Shown here piece after piece: positions 14,640 to 22,515 of a DNA stretch of 22,623 nt (position 1 is its first letter; every line of letters starts with the position of its first letter). The DNA is taken from assembly GCA_017455385.1 (NCBI GenBank), contig JAFTBD010000130.1, positions 1 through 22,623 on the forward strand. Direction: 5' to 3'. A program made the translations under genes and the position numbers. The notes below the pieces were generated by a model. It did not search any database. It was not told where the DNA came from and saw nothing but the letters and a program-made list of their open reading frames with translations. This DNA is from Clostridia bacterium (GTDB lineage Bacteria; Bacillota; Clostridia; Christensenellales; CAG-1252).

Positions 14640-17219
14640 ATGAAAAGGAACTTTACCAAAGCAGTATTGGTATTGCTCGCAGTGATCATGGCGGTATTCG
14701 TCTTCGTTGCGTGTGATAACAATGCACAGACCTTCTCCGTCAAGATCATGGACGGAGAGACTACGCTCGCCACGTACGACGTGAAGGACGGCGCATTGCC
14801 CGACTACACCGCGAAAGTGGTCAAGGAGGACTACGACTTCAAGGGACTCTATACCGATAAGGATTTCACGGAGGAGTTCAAAGCAGACGCAGTCATCGCA
14901 ACCGACTTGACGCTGTATGCGAAGTTCGAGAAGAAGACCTACACCATCATCGTGAATACGAATGGCGGCAGTGCGGTCGAGGACGTGACCGTCAGCTACG
15001 GTGACGCCTTCACGATCCCCGAGCCCGAGAGAGAAGGGTACGAATTCCTCGGATATACCTACCTCAACAGCGAGGAGGTCGCGACGGCATTCGACTTCGA
15101 GACCTATCCGTTCAGAAAGGGCATTCGTGTGACCGCGAAATGGAAGCGTCTCGGCGGTATTCTGGACGAGGACAATGCGACCACCTATTTCAAGGAGAGA
15201 GCGTCCGAATCCGATCCGTATACCTACGTCTTCCTGACCGGCAGAACGTATGACTTCGGCGACGCCGTTATTTCCACGACGGATGGCTACGAGTACGTTT
15301 CGCTTCGCTCGGTGAATGGCACCAACGACCAGTTCTCCGCGAATAAAGCGACGACCGGTAACGCGACTTTCACTTTGACCGTTACCCCCGTGGACGGTGA
15401 GGCGAAGACCATCAAGGCGCGCGTCGTGGAGTCCGTGAATAGCTTCGGCATCGGCACGGACTTTAACGCGATGATAGCCAATGCCACGGAAGAAAAAGGT
15501 CTCTTCCAAGTGAGCACCACGGCGGCGAACTACGTGATGGATATCGGCAACAGCAATTTTATTCCCGATATCGCCGTCAGGAACTTGAGCGGCAACGTCA
15601 TCACTCTTTCTGCAGCGAACGTGAAAGTGACGCTGGATGGCGCGGACATCACCGCGGCGCTCAGCGGCAACGCGTTGGATCTTGCTGCGGATCTCATCGG
15701 CGATACGGTGAAGACTCTTACCTTTACTCCGAAATATGCTTTGGCGTCGGATAATATTACGCCGATCTCCTTCAAGGTGAAGGTCAATAACGGTGTCAAC
15801 GTTTACACGAATACGGAGCTCAAAGCGGAATATGCCAAGGCTGAAGTGCAGTGTATCAACATTCTGCGTAATATCAAGGCGGAACTAGACTATGCCGATT
15901 ATGTCGACGGCACGTACGGCAGGAGAGGCGACATCACGCTGACCAAGACCGTTAATGATGTGGAAACGACGGAAACTTTGAAAGATTGGGATCTCGGCAC
16001 CCCGCTTAACCAGTACAGCCGCGGCGTGTACAGAAGGACTACGAACAACAAGAACGACAACGTGGTCGTCAACGGCAACTACTTTGCGATAGACGGTAGC
16101 GCGCTCCCCTACGTGAGCGATCCGTCCAGCAGAACGGATCAAGAAGGTCCGTACAAACTTATGGAGGTGCAGATCGGTATCTTCATGTATCGTTGCGTGG
16201 ACATCGACTATACCAATAACAAGCGCGATATCAACGTCAGATATGCTGACGGCAACGCGACCATCAACAACCTTAGGATCGTAGGAAACGCGAGAAAGGA
16301 CCTTGCGATCGCTACGGAAAACATCGGCGATACCAAGAAATTGCTTAAGATGAGCGCGGCATTCCTCGGCGTTGTGGTCAGAGGCGGCACGATGAATCTG
16401 AATAATACCACCATCGAGAACACCACGACCGGCATTATGTTGGATGGCGGCGTCTCCGGATACGGCGGCGGTGATTTCACGCCGGGTGCCGCTCGCGACT
16501 GGGAGTACGATGAGAATGAGACGCAGTCCGTCAAACTCAACGTGAGCAACAGCTTGTTCTCAGGCAGTTGGGCGAATAACATCTATTGCTACAATCTCTG
16601 CGCGGTCAATTTGGCGAACACCAAACTCAACTCTTGCAACGGTGCGTCGATCCACTTCGATGATATGGCATATGCCGATCCGTCCAACGATACCTATGCG
16701 GGGACGAATGGTTACAGCAAGCTGAATTGCGAACTCAGAATGGATAATTATACGGCTGAAAACCTCCAAAACTGGGTTCTTGGCAGTGAGGCTTGGTTCG
16801 TCGCTTACGGACAAGCGGGATCGGCGGCATTGATCAAAGGTATGATGGATGGTGCCGTTCAGGCAAATACGGCGGCCGTCCAAGCCAAGTCGACCATTTT
16901 GAGTGCCGACGGATCGATGATGAACTTCGCCATCTTGGTGAATCCCAGCGGTGGCACTTGGGCGAGCGATAAGGACGGACACGTCAAGCTCGACACGCCG
17001 AATATCGTTGATACCGGTGCGGGTGTGATATTCTTCTACGGTGACGCCGAAGAATATGCGGCGATCGGCGGAACGTTGATGCAGGCAGGACTTGCCCCCG
17101 CCATGGAGCAAGGACAGGCATTTGTCTCTCACTATATCGGGGAGATCGAAGTGCAACCGGGCGTTTACGTGAATATCAATATGCATCTGTATCTGCCCAT
17201 CTATCGTGTGGCGGAATAA
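14640..17219 (+). CDS. Large surface lipoprotein with InlB-type repeats and a beta-helix-like region
   Basis: An 859-residue protein with a lipoprotein signal: basic MKRNFTK, hydrophobic core, and cysteine C25 in FVFVAC. It would be exported and lipid-anchored. Residues about 31-92 and 94-168 are two InlB/Listeria-Bacteroides-type beta-grasp repeats (DFKGLYTDKDFTEEF..LYAKFEK; TNGGSAVEDVTVSYGDAF..GYEFLGY..AKWKR). About 520-700 has short repeated strands typical of a right-handed parallel beta-helix (ATINNLRIVGN, GTMNLNNTTIENTTTGIML, NGASIHFDD). The ends of the protein are beta-rich. No catalytic motif is recognisable; glycan binding or adhesion is possible. SD AAGGAGG is strong. It is last in the operon, directly before a perfect terminator. 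Confidence 0.85.
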   Translation: MKRNFTKAVLVLLAVIMAVFVFVACDNNAQTFSVKIMDGETTLATYDVKDGALPDYTAKVVKEDYDFKGLYTDKDFTEEFKADAVIATDLTLYAKFEKKTYTIIVNTNGGSAVEDVTVSYGDAFTIPEPEREGYEFLGYTYLNSEEVATAFDFETYPFRKGIRVTAKWKRLGGILDEDNATTYFKERASESDPYTYVFLTGRTYDFGDAVISTTDGYEYVSLRSVNGTNDQFSANKATTGNATFTLTVTPVDGEAKTIKARVVESVNSFGIGTDFNAMIANATEEKGLFQVSTTAANYVMDIGNSNFIPDIAVRNLSGNVITLSAANVKVTLDGADITAALSGNALDLAADLIGDTVKTLTFTPKYALASDNITPISFKVKVNNGVNVYTNTELKAEYAKAEVQCINILRNIKAELDYADYVDGTYGRRGDITLTKTVNDVETTETLKDWDLGTPLNQYSRGVYRRTTNNKNDNVVVNGNYFAIDGSALPYVSDPSSRTDQEGPYKLMEVQIGIFMYRCVDIDYTNNKRDINVRYADGNATINNLRIVGNARKDLAIATENIGDTKKLLKMSAAFLGVVVRGGTMNLNNTTIENTTTGIMLDGGVSGYGGGDFTPGAARDWEYDENETQSVKLNVSNSLFSGSWANNIYCYNLCAVNLANTKLNSCNGASIHFDDMAYADPSNDTYAGTNGYSKLNCELRMDNYTAENLQNWVLGSEAWFVAYGQAGSAALIKGMMDGAVQANTAAVQAKSTILSADGSMMNFAILVNPSGGTWASDKDGHVKLDTPNIVDTGAGVIFFYGDAEEYAAIGGTLMQAGLAPAMEQGQAFVSHYIGEIEVQPGVYVNINMHLYLPIYRVAE

Positions 17220-17246
17220 GCACGACGTAACGCACACATAGACAAC

Positions 17247-17284
17247 AAAAGCCGAATTCGGGTTTCCGAATTCGGCTTTTCTTA
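17247..17284 (+). terminator. Rho-independent terminator of the exporter/lipoprotein operon
   Basis: AAAAGCCGAATTCGG (17247-17261) and CCGAATTCGGCTTTT (17266-17280) form a perfect 15-bp stem with loop GTTT and a T-rich tail. It lies 27 bases after the stop. Confidence 0.95.
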
Positions 17285-17349
17285 TCTGCCGTCGTGCTAT
17301 GTTTAACGAATGAAAATTCCGGATGTCATCCCGCACCGAAGGTCCGCTA

Positions 17350-17440
17350 TGCGATTGCCCATCGGCAAATGAAGTTTTGCCCCCGCAAAAACGATGTGCG
17401 CCATAGACACAACGATGTTGCACTACGTGCAAATTGCGGA
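17350..17440. repeat. Hairpin/word array 3 (mixed ATGAAGT and ACGATGT words)
   Basis: Hairpins TTGCC-catc-GGCAA (17355-17368), TTTTGC-cccc-GCAAAA (17375-17390) and TTGCAC-tac-GTGCAA (17418-17432) alternate with ATGAAGT (17369-17375), ACGATGT (17391-17397) and AACGATGTT (17411-17419). The words are minus-strand versions of those in arrays 1 and 2, here combined in one array. The flanks 17285-17349 hold a weak TGTCATCCCG word and no gene. Confidence 0.68.
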
Positions 17441-17455
17441 CAGTCTGCGACGCGA

Positions 17456-17486
17456 TAAAAAGAAGCACCATCGGCTGAGATGGTGC
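17456..17486 (-). terminator. Terminator of the minus-strand flavoprotein operon
   Basis: GCACCATC (17465-17472) and GATGGTGC (17479-17486) form a perfect 8-bp stem. On the minus strand the stem is followed by TTCTTTTT. It lies about 250 bases past the stop at 17734. Confidence 0.75.
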
Positions 17487-17610
17487 GTGTTCAAATAAAC
17501 TTAGTTAAGCGCGTAGCGTGGTGCAGAGACAAGCGCTATGCCACCCCAAGAACTATGCTATTTCTCGGGGGCTCCGAATTGAAGAAAAGGACAGGCGCTT
17601 TTATCAAAAC

Positions 17611-17739
17611 AGTTGAGCGCGTAGAAACGTACAGTGACGAGGCTCGACAAAAAACCGCACAGGCGCGTACTTGTCGTACGTAACTGTGCGGTTTTGAAGG
17701 CAGTAAACGAAGTCAATGTGCGTTTATACGCGCTCAACT
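17611..17739 (-). repeat. Inverted-repeat element E, copy E4 (overlaps the stop of the reductase gene)
   Basis: Ends AGTTGAGCGCGTA (17611-17623) and TACGCGCTCAACT (17727-17739) are perfect 13-base inverted repeats. The inner stem AAAACCGCACAG (17651-17662) pairs perfectly with CTGTGCGGTTTT (17684-17695), the same stem as E2, and the 21-base core (17663-17683) differs from E2 by one base. On the minus strand the stem is followed by TTTTTT, like a terminator. The TGA stop of the gene read into it is 17734-17736. The stretch 17487-17610 before it holds a degraded E3-like right end (GCGCGTAGCGTGGTGCAGAG) and no gene. Confidence 0.85.
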
Positions 17740-18933
17740 CACAGGGACATCGATGACGACGTCCGTGAGCGGGAACGAGCAACACGGATGGATATACCCG
17801 AATATCTTATCCGCCGCACGTCTTCCGTCCACCGAGGCGGGGATGTAGACGTCGCCCGCTATCAGCTGCGAGTGGCACCATCCGCACCTGCCGCTACGGC
17901 AGTCCGAGGGCGGGTTCAGCCCCGCGGCTTCCATCGCGCGGAGCAGGGTGGTGTCCGCGTTGCAAGGCACTTTGTGCTCTTCGCCGTTGATGCGGACGGT
18001 GAGGGTGAAAGAAGCATTGATGTCGCCCTTGTAATCCTCGTTCTTCTCGGGGTGGAAATATTCGCCGAATAGCTCGTGGCGGACGAACTTCCTGCGGATC
18101 CCGAGCTTCTCGATCTCCTTGTCCGCGAAGTTATACATTGCTTGCGGACCGCAGAGGAAGATGGAGTAGTCGCCCTCGGGCGCGTACTTCTTGATGAGTT
18201 CCGCGGTGATGAAGCCGCTCTCGCAGCCTTCTTGCTCTTCATTGCTGAGGACGTTCACGAGTTTGATCTTATCATTCTCTTTCGCCCACGCCGCGATCTC
18301 GTCGCTGAAAGCGGCGTCCGCGAGGGTGCGGCTACCGTAGAGGAGCACAAGGGAGCAATCTTCGTCCTCTTCGTAGATGGCTTTCGCGAGAGCGCGGAAG
18401 GGGGTGATGCCGCTGCCGCCCGCGATACCGATGACGGTCTTCGCGTCACGCAGAGGCTCGTAGGTGAAGTCGCCGAGGGGAGCGGATGCCGTCACTTCGG
18501 TGCCCACCGTCCAGTGATCGAGGATGTATTGCGACACGATGCCGCCGCCCACTCTCTTCACGGTGATCATATATTCCCCGTTCAAGGTGTCCGCGGGCGA
18601 AGAAGCGATGGAGTAGGGGCGCTTGAAGGGCTTGCCTTCGATCTCCGCCACGACGGAGAGGTATTGTCCCGCCGAGAACCAGGCGAGGGAGTCGGTGCCT
18701 TTCGCCGTATTGGGTGCCAAAATAATGCGCTTCATATCGTCGGAGAAGGGGATGATATCCTTCACGACGAGGTGCTGCACTTTCGGATGGAGTGCCTTCG
18801 CCATTTTATTGGGTGCGTAGGAGTAGAGGTCGCGCGCGAGGGCGTCGGACGCCTTGCCGATGGCGCTCATACGGTTGGTGATGACTTTCACGAGCCCGAG
18901 ACGGCTGAGTTTCGATATGGTGGACTTACTCAT
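17734..18933 (-). CDS. FAD/NAD(P)H reductase with C-terminal 2Fe-2S ferredoxin domain
   Basis: A 399-residue electron-transfer flavoprotein. After a 50-residue N-terminal extension come an FAD-binding barrel (RPYSIASS, 105-112), an NAD(P)-binding domain (GIAGGSGITPFRAL, 169-182; FLCGPQAMY, 259-267) and a plant-type [2Fe-2S] domain with C345, C350, C353 and C384 or C385 (CRSGRCGWC then HPCCSFP). This order is that of NADH:acceptor reductases such as Hcr-like and oxygenase reductase proteins. It probably takes electrons from NAD(P)H to a partner through flavin and the iron-sulfur cluster. The gene starts one base after the stop of the FAD oxidoreductase gene with SD GGAGGG, so both form an operon; that neighbour is the obvious partner. 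Its stop codon lies inside element E4. Confidence 0.92.
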   Translation of the reverse strand: MSKSTISKLSRLGLVKVITNRMSAIGKASDALARDLYSYAPNKMAKALHPKVQHLVVKDIIPFSDDMKRIILAPNTAKGTDSLAWFSAGQYLSVVAEIEGKPFKRPYSIASSPADTLNGEYMITVKRVGGGIVSQYILDHWTVGTEVTASAPLGDFTYEPLRDAKTVIGIAGGSGITPFRALAKAIYEEDEDCSLVLLYGSRTLADAAFSDEIAAWAKENDKIKLVNVLSNEEQEGCESGFITAELIKKYAPEGDYSIFLCGPQAMYNFADKEIEKLGIRRKFVRHELFGEYFHPEKNEDYKGDINASFTLTVRINGEEHKVPCNADTTLLRAMEAAGLNPPSDCRSGRCGWCHSQLIAGDVYIPASVDGRRAADKIFGYIHPCCSFPLTDVVIDVPVS

Positions 18934-18934
18934 C

Positions 18935-20461
18935 TTATTTGCCCTCCTTCTGTAACGCTTTGATGACGGCGCGCGCGGTCTTGTCTCCCGTGATGTAGCC
19001 GGAGGGGAATCCGTCGCCGCGGGTGTGGTGTCCGCCGCAGAAATAAAGGTTCGGGATGTTGAATTCCATCTGCTCGAGGGCGATACGACCGACGATATTA
19101 TCCCATCCCTCGGTCTGATAGCCGTAGATGGCGCCTTCCGGCGTGCCGAGGTAGCGCGCGAAGGTGACGGGGGTCGCGATGGCGATCTCCTCGATGTAGG
19201 GGCGGATGGTCAGCCCCATCGTCTCTTCGTAGTCTTTGATGAATTTCTCCGCGACGGCGTTCTTGTATTTCTTGTATTCGCGCGGGGTCAGATCCTCGGG
19301 GAAGTCGCCCGCGATGTAAGGGATCGTGAAGAAGAGGGTGGAAGTGCCTTTCGGCGTGCAGTCGGGGAGCGGCACGTTCAGACAGTTGACGACGTAATAT
19401 CCGCAATCGGCGCGGGTGTCGTATTGCACGCGCGCGTCGGGATGCTTGGTGATGAATACGCTGTAATCTTTAATGCCAAGTTCCTCTTTGGACTTATCCA
19501 GTCCGAGGTACACCGTCACGAAGGTCATGCCCATCTTACGGGCGTTGGCGAGCTTCTTGAAACGGGTGGAGAACTTCGCGCCCTTCGCGCGGTTGATGAC
19601 GTTATTCGGCATGATATTGGAGATGACCTTCTTCGCGCGGAGCTCTTCGCCGTTCGCCACGACGCCGATCGCGCGTCCCTTCTCGTCGAAGAGGAACTCC
19701 GTGACCTCGCTGTTGTAACGGATCTCGCCGCCGAAGCCTTGGAATGCCTTCACGAGGCTCAAGGACAGCTCGTGCGAACGGTTATAGGGCATCGTGGGCT
19801 TCACCTGCATATACGCGGTGAGGAGGCTGATGAAGTGCAGGGCGCTGAGGTCGTCCGTCGGCACGCCGAGGTAGCCCCAATAGGTGTTCAGGATGGAACG
19901 TGCCTTCTCGGGGATGCCGAGCGCGATCTCCACTTCCTCCGTGCTGTGGGAAGCCGTGCGCATGAAGTCGCCGTATTTCGCCATCAGGACGAAAGGATTG
20001 ATCTTCGGACCGTTCTTGCCGGTATTCATATACTTCTGCGCATCGTCGATATTGTATATGAGGTCGAAGAGTTTCGCCACGCTCTCACGGCAGCCCGGGA
20101 CGGCAGCCTCGATGTCGTCGAGGAAGTTCTCCCTGCCGGTGTGCATCACCACGTCGTAGCCGCCTTCTTTCGCCGTGCAAATGGAGCGGTACAGCGTCGT
20201 CTCGTGCAGGAGATCTACGCTCGCGCCGAGATCCGCGAAGATACGCTTCGAGGATTCCAGCTCGGGAGAGGTGCTCTCCGCACAGAGCTCATGCAGAGCG
20301 GGCTCGAATTCGAAACGCCCTCTGACGAAGCTCGTCGCACAGCCGCCGGGAATATTATGCTTCTCGAGAAGAAGCGTCTTGTAGCCCGCTTGCGCCACGG
20401 TAGCCGCGGCGACCAAGCCACCGTTACCTGCGCCTACAACTATTACGTCGTATTCTTTCAT
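18935..20461 (-). CDS. CrtI/retinol-saturase-like FAD-dependent oxidoreductase
   Basis: A 508-residue protein of the phytoene desaturase-like NAD(P)/FAD oxidoreductase superfamily. The N-terminal dinucleotide motif is VIVVGAGNGGLVAAATVAQA (G10, G12, G15), followed by LLLEKHNIPGGCATSF. The C-terminal FAD motif is NLYFCGGHHTRGDGFPSGYI. Family members oxidise or saturate polyene or isoprenoid-like substrates; no substrate can be read here, and no carotenoid genes are near. The start is ATG 20461, with TAGGAGA upstream and the GxGxxG motif immediately following; the open frame extends 80 codons further but through the promoter. The reductase encoded next could feed it electrons. The iron alcohol dehydrogenase gene is divergent across a shared intergenic region. 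Confidence 0.9.
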   Translation of the reverse strand: MKEYDVIVVGAGNGGLVAAATVAQAGYKTLLLEKHNIPGGCATSFVRGRFEFEPALHELCAESTSPELESSKRIFADLGASVDLLHETTLYRSICTAKEGGYDVVMHTGRENFLDDIEAAVPGCRESVAKLFDLIYNIDDAQKYMNTGKNGPKINPFVLMAKYGDFMRTASHSTEEVEIALGIPEKARSILNTYWGYLGVPTDDLSALHFISLLTAYMQVKPTMPYNRSHELSLSLVKAFQGFGGEIRYNSEVTEFLFDEKGRAIGVVANGEELRAKKVISNIMPNNVINRAKGAKFSTRFKKLANARKMGMTFVTVYLGLDKSKEELGIKDYSVFITKHPDARVQYDTRADCGYYVVNCLNVPLPDCTPKGTSTLFFTIPYIAGDFPEDLTPREYKKYKNAVAEKFIKDYEETMGLTIRPYIEEIAIATPVTFARYLGTPEGAIYGYQTEGWDNIVGRIALEQMEFNIPNLYFCGGHHTRGDGFPSGYITGDKTARAVIKALQKEGK

Positions 20462-20543
20462 TCTCTGTCTCCTATAAGTATTTTTTTGGGAAGCGCCGCG
20501 CCTTCGGGAGACCCCGAGAGAATTCTCGCCGCGCTTATTTATC

Positions 20544-20572
20544 ATTATATCATTATTCTCTGAATAATGCAA
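20544..20572 (-). promoter_or_regulatory. Promoter of the FAD oxidoreductase/reductase operon with palindromic operator candidate
   Basis: On the minus strand, TTGCAT (20572-20567), 17 bases, TATAAT (20549-20544). The spacer contains the perfect inverted repeat ATTATTC (20552-20558), TCT, GAATAAT (20562-20568), a good place for a repressor. The transcript begins with a GC-rich hairpin-forming leader (about 20480-20535). Confidence 0.8.
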
Positions 20573-20664
20573 TACACAATCTCGGCGGGCGAGGAGGCTT
20601 TTCCCCCGTGAGCGGGCGCGCACGGCGGTGATCCTTCTTTTTTCATTCGCGCGTAGCGCGCGTA

Positions 20665-20699
20665 TTGACAATTCGCGGCGAAAGTAGTATAATACTTTC
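20665..20699 (+). promoter_or_regulatory. Consensus promoter of the alcohol dehydrogenase operon with palindrome over the -10
   Basis: TTGACA (20665-20670), 17 bases, TATAAT (20688-20693): full consensus. GAAAGTA (20680-20686) and TACTTTC (20693-20699) are perfect inverted arms spanning the -10. Upstream, GCGCGTAGCGCGC adds a small GC palindrome. Confidence 0.85.
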
Positions 20700-20728
20700 A
20701 AAATCCAAACTTTTTTAAGGAGAACGTT

Positions 20729-21940
20729 ATGTGTTTAAACAAGTGCAAATTGTATAACAGGATCTTCCAGAAGTTCATGTATGTCGGTCTCGCCGTTATG
20801 AAGTGGCGTGAGCCGGAGCGCATCATGGGCGCGGGCTGCTTGAAGGACGTCGCCGAGAAGCTCCAAGGCCTCGGGCTGAAGCGTCCCCTCATCGTGACGG
20901 ATGAGTACCTCGACAGCATCAAGATCTATGCTCCCCTGACCGAGGAGATGGATAAGCTCGGCATCCCTTATAGCATTTACGGCAAGGCGGTGCCCAATCC
21001 CACCGTGCATAATATCGCCGATGCGTATAAGATCTTCGTGGACGACGGTTGCGACTGCTTGATCGCGGTCGGCGGCGGCTCCTCGATGGACTGCGCGAAA
21101 GGCGTCGGCGCACAGGCGGCGAATCCGAAGCGCACCCTCGCGCAGATGAAAGGTCTTCTGAAAGTCGGCAAGGATATCCCGACTCTCTTCGCGGTGCCCA
21201 CCACGGCGGGTACGGGCAGCGAGGTGACGGTCACCGCCGTTATCACGAACCCCGAGAACCGCGACAAATACCTGATGAACGACTTGCACCTCATCCCGCA
21301 CTACGCCGTGCTGGATCCCACCCTTACCTATAAGCTGCCCAAGCATATCACCTCCACGACCGGTCTCGACACCCTGACCCACGCGGTGGAGGCATATATC
21401 GGCAGCGCCAATACCAAGCGCACCAAGGAGAACGCCATCGAGGCGGTGAAGCTCGTATTCGAGAATCTGTACGCCGCTTATGAGGACGGCTTCAATGAGG
21501 ACGCGAGACAGAATATGCAGATCGCGTCTTATCGCGCAGGTCTTGCCTTTACGCGTGCCTACGTCGGTACCGTACACGCATTGGCGCACGCCATCGGCGG
21601 CTTTTACGGTGTGCCGCACGGACTGGCGAATTCCATCTTGCTCCCCGTCGTTTTGAGAGCATACGGGAAGTCCGCGCATAAGAAACTGGCGCAGCTCGCC
21701 GACCTCATCGGCATCGAGGGCGCTACCGCGGCGGAAAAGGCAAATAAGTTTATCGACGCCATCGAGGACTTGAATAAGAAGATGGAGATCCCCACCAAGA
21801 TCGAAGGGAAGTGGACGATCAAGGAAGAAGACCTGCCCGCTCTTGCGAAGCACGCCTTCGATGAGACCAACCCCCTCTATCCCGTGCCGAAGATCTTCTC
21901 CGAGAAGGAACTCATCGCTATCTACAGAAGCGTGATGTAA
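20729..21940 (+). CDS. Iron-containing alcohol dehydrogenase
   Basis: A 403-residue group III Fe-dependent alcohol dehydrogenase, normal length with a slightly long N-terminus. NAD(P) binding is shown by GGGSSMDCAKG (115-125) and the TTAGTGSEVT loop. Metal ligands expected from the family are D214 and H218 in GLDTLTHAVEAY, H283 in VHALAHAIGG and H297 in GVPHG; all are present. It would interconvert an alcohol and an aldehyde or ketone with NAD(P)H in the cytoplasm; the substrate is not readable. AAGGAG sits seven bases before the ATG. The next gene starts directly after its stop (TAAATG), so the two are co-translated. Confidence 0.95.
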   Translation: MCLNKCKLYNRIFQKFMYVGLAVMKWREPERIMGAGCLKDVAEKLQGLGLKRPLIVTDEYLDSIKIYAPLTEEMDKLGIPYSIYGKAVPNPTVHNIADAYKIFVDDGCDCLIAVGGGSSMDCAKGVGAQAANPKRTLAQMKGLLKVGKDIPTLFAVPTTAGTGSEVTVTAVITNPENRDKYLMNDLHLIPHYAVLDPTLTYKLPKHITSTTGLDTLTHAVEAYIGSANTKRTKENAIEAVKLVFENLYAAYEDGFNEDARQNMQIASYRAGLAFTRAYVGTVHALAHAIGGFYGVPHGLANSILLPVVLRAYGKSAHKKLAQLADLIGIEGATAAEKANKFIDAIEDLNKKMEIPTKIEGKWTIKEEDLPALAKHAFDETNPLYPVPKIFSEKELIAIYRSVM

Positions 21941-22384
21941 ATGGCTCATTCCGACCTCGCCAAAGAGTATTTCCTCAAAGGATATAATTGCGCGCAGTCC
22001 GTCGTGATGGCTTTTCACGACCTGACGGGTCTCTCCGAGTCGGAGAGCGCGCGGCTGGCGTCCTCCTTTGGAGGAGGGCTCGGACGTATGCGGGAAGTGT
22101 GTGGCACGGTCAGCGGAATGGCGATCGTCGCGGGCATTCTCTATGGCTACGACGATCCCAAAGTTCCCGGCGCCTCGCAGAAGCATTACGCCCTCGTGCA
22201 GGAGCTCGCGGGCAAGTTCCGTGAGGCGAATGGATCCATCATTTGCCGTGAGCTCCTCGGCGACCGCTCGCAAGTGACTTCGACCCCCGAACCGCGCACG
22301 GCGGAGTATTATAAGAAACGTCCGTGCCCGGAACTGGTCGAGATGGCGGCGGAGATCTTAGATGCCTACATAGGCACTCATTGA
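21941..22384 (+). CDS. C_GCAxxG_C_C family redox-type protein
   Basis: A 147-residue protein of the C_GCAxxG_C_C family. Four conserved cysteines are seen: C17 in GYNCAQSV, C54 in REVCGTVSGM, C102 in IICRELLG and C129 in RPCPELV, with the FGGGLGRM motif between the first two. The family is common in anaerobes, often near oxidoreductases, and is thought to bind a cofactor or take part in electron transfer; its biochemistry is poorly known. The ATG abuts the stop of the alcohol dehydrogenase gene, so the two are tightly coupled and likely act together. Confidence 0.92.
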   Translation: MAHSDLAKEYFLKGYNCAQSVVMAFHDLTGLSESESARLASSFGGGLGRMREVCGTVSGMAIVAGILYGYDDPKVPGASQKHYALVQELAGKFREANGSIICRELLGDRSQVTSTPEPRTAEYYKKRPCPELVEMAAEILDAYIGTH

Positions 22385-22387
22385 TGC

Positions 22388-22475
22388 GAAACCGGAATAC
22401 GGAATGAAGGTGGCGCTTCGCGAAAATATATAATCGTCATCCCGAGGGACTCGAGGGATCTCCACCGCATTTCAC
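22388..22475 (+). repeat. GGAATGC/GTCATCCCGAG module copy
   Basis: GGAATACGGAATGAAGGTGG, a GCGC-ttC-GCG mini hairpin, ATATATAATCGTCATCCCGA and GGGATCTCCACC follow in the same order as at 8679-8775. It lies directly after the stop of the upstream gene, inside its 3' untranslated region. Confidence 0.65.
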
Positions 22476-22485
22476 ATTGCAAAAT

Positions 22486-22515
22486 AAAAATCCACCAGTG
22501 CACCTGGTGGTTTTT
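22486..22515 (+). terminator. Rho-independent terminator of the alcohol dehydrogenase operon
   Basis: CCACCAG (22492-22498) and CTGGTGG (22504-22510), loop TGCAC, flanked by AAAAAT and followed by TTTTT. Confidence 0.88.

Noticed and set aside
17480..17683. 67-codon plus-strand open frame
   Set aside because: It crosses element E4 and a degraded E copy, has no SD and shows no domain-like sequence.
20470..20535. Riboswitch in the leader of the FAD oxidoreductase operon
   Set aside because: GC-rich hairpins are present, but no known riboswitch consensus and no terminator-antiterminator pair are visible.
19025..20563. Long open frame antisense to the FAD oxidoreductase gene (512 codons)
   Set aside because: A shadow of a confidently identified gene. 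Its composition is unlike a real protein, and similar shadows lie opposite the alcohol dehydrogenase gene (20735-22273) and the phosphodiesterases.
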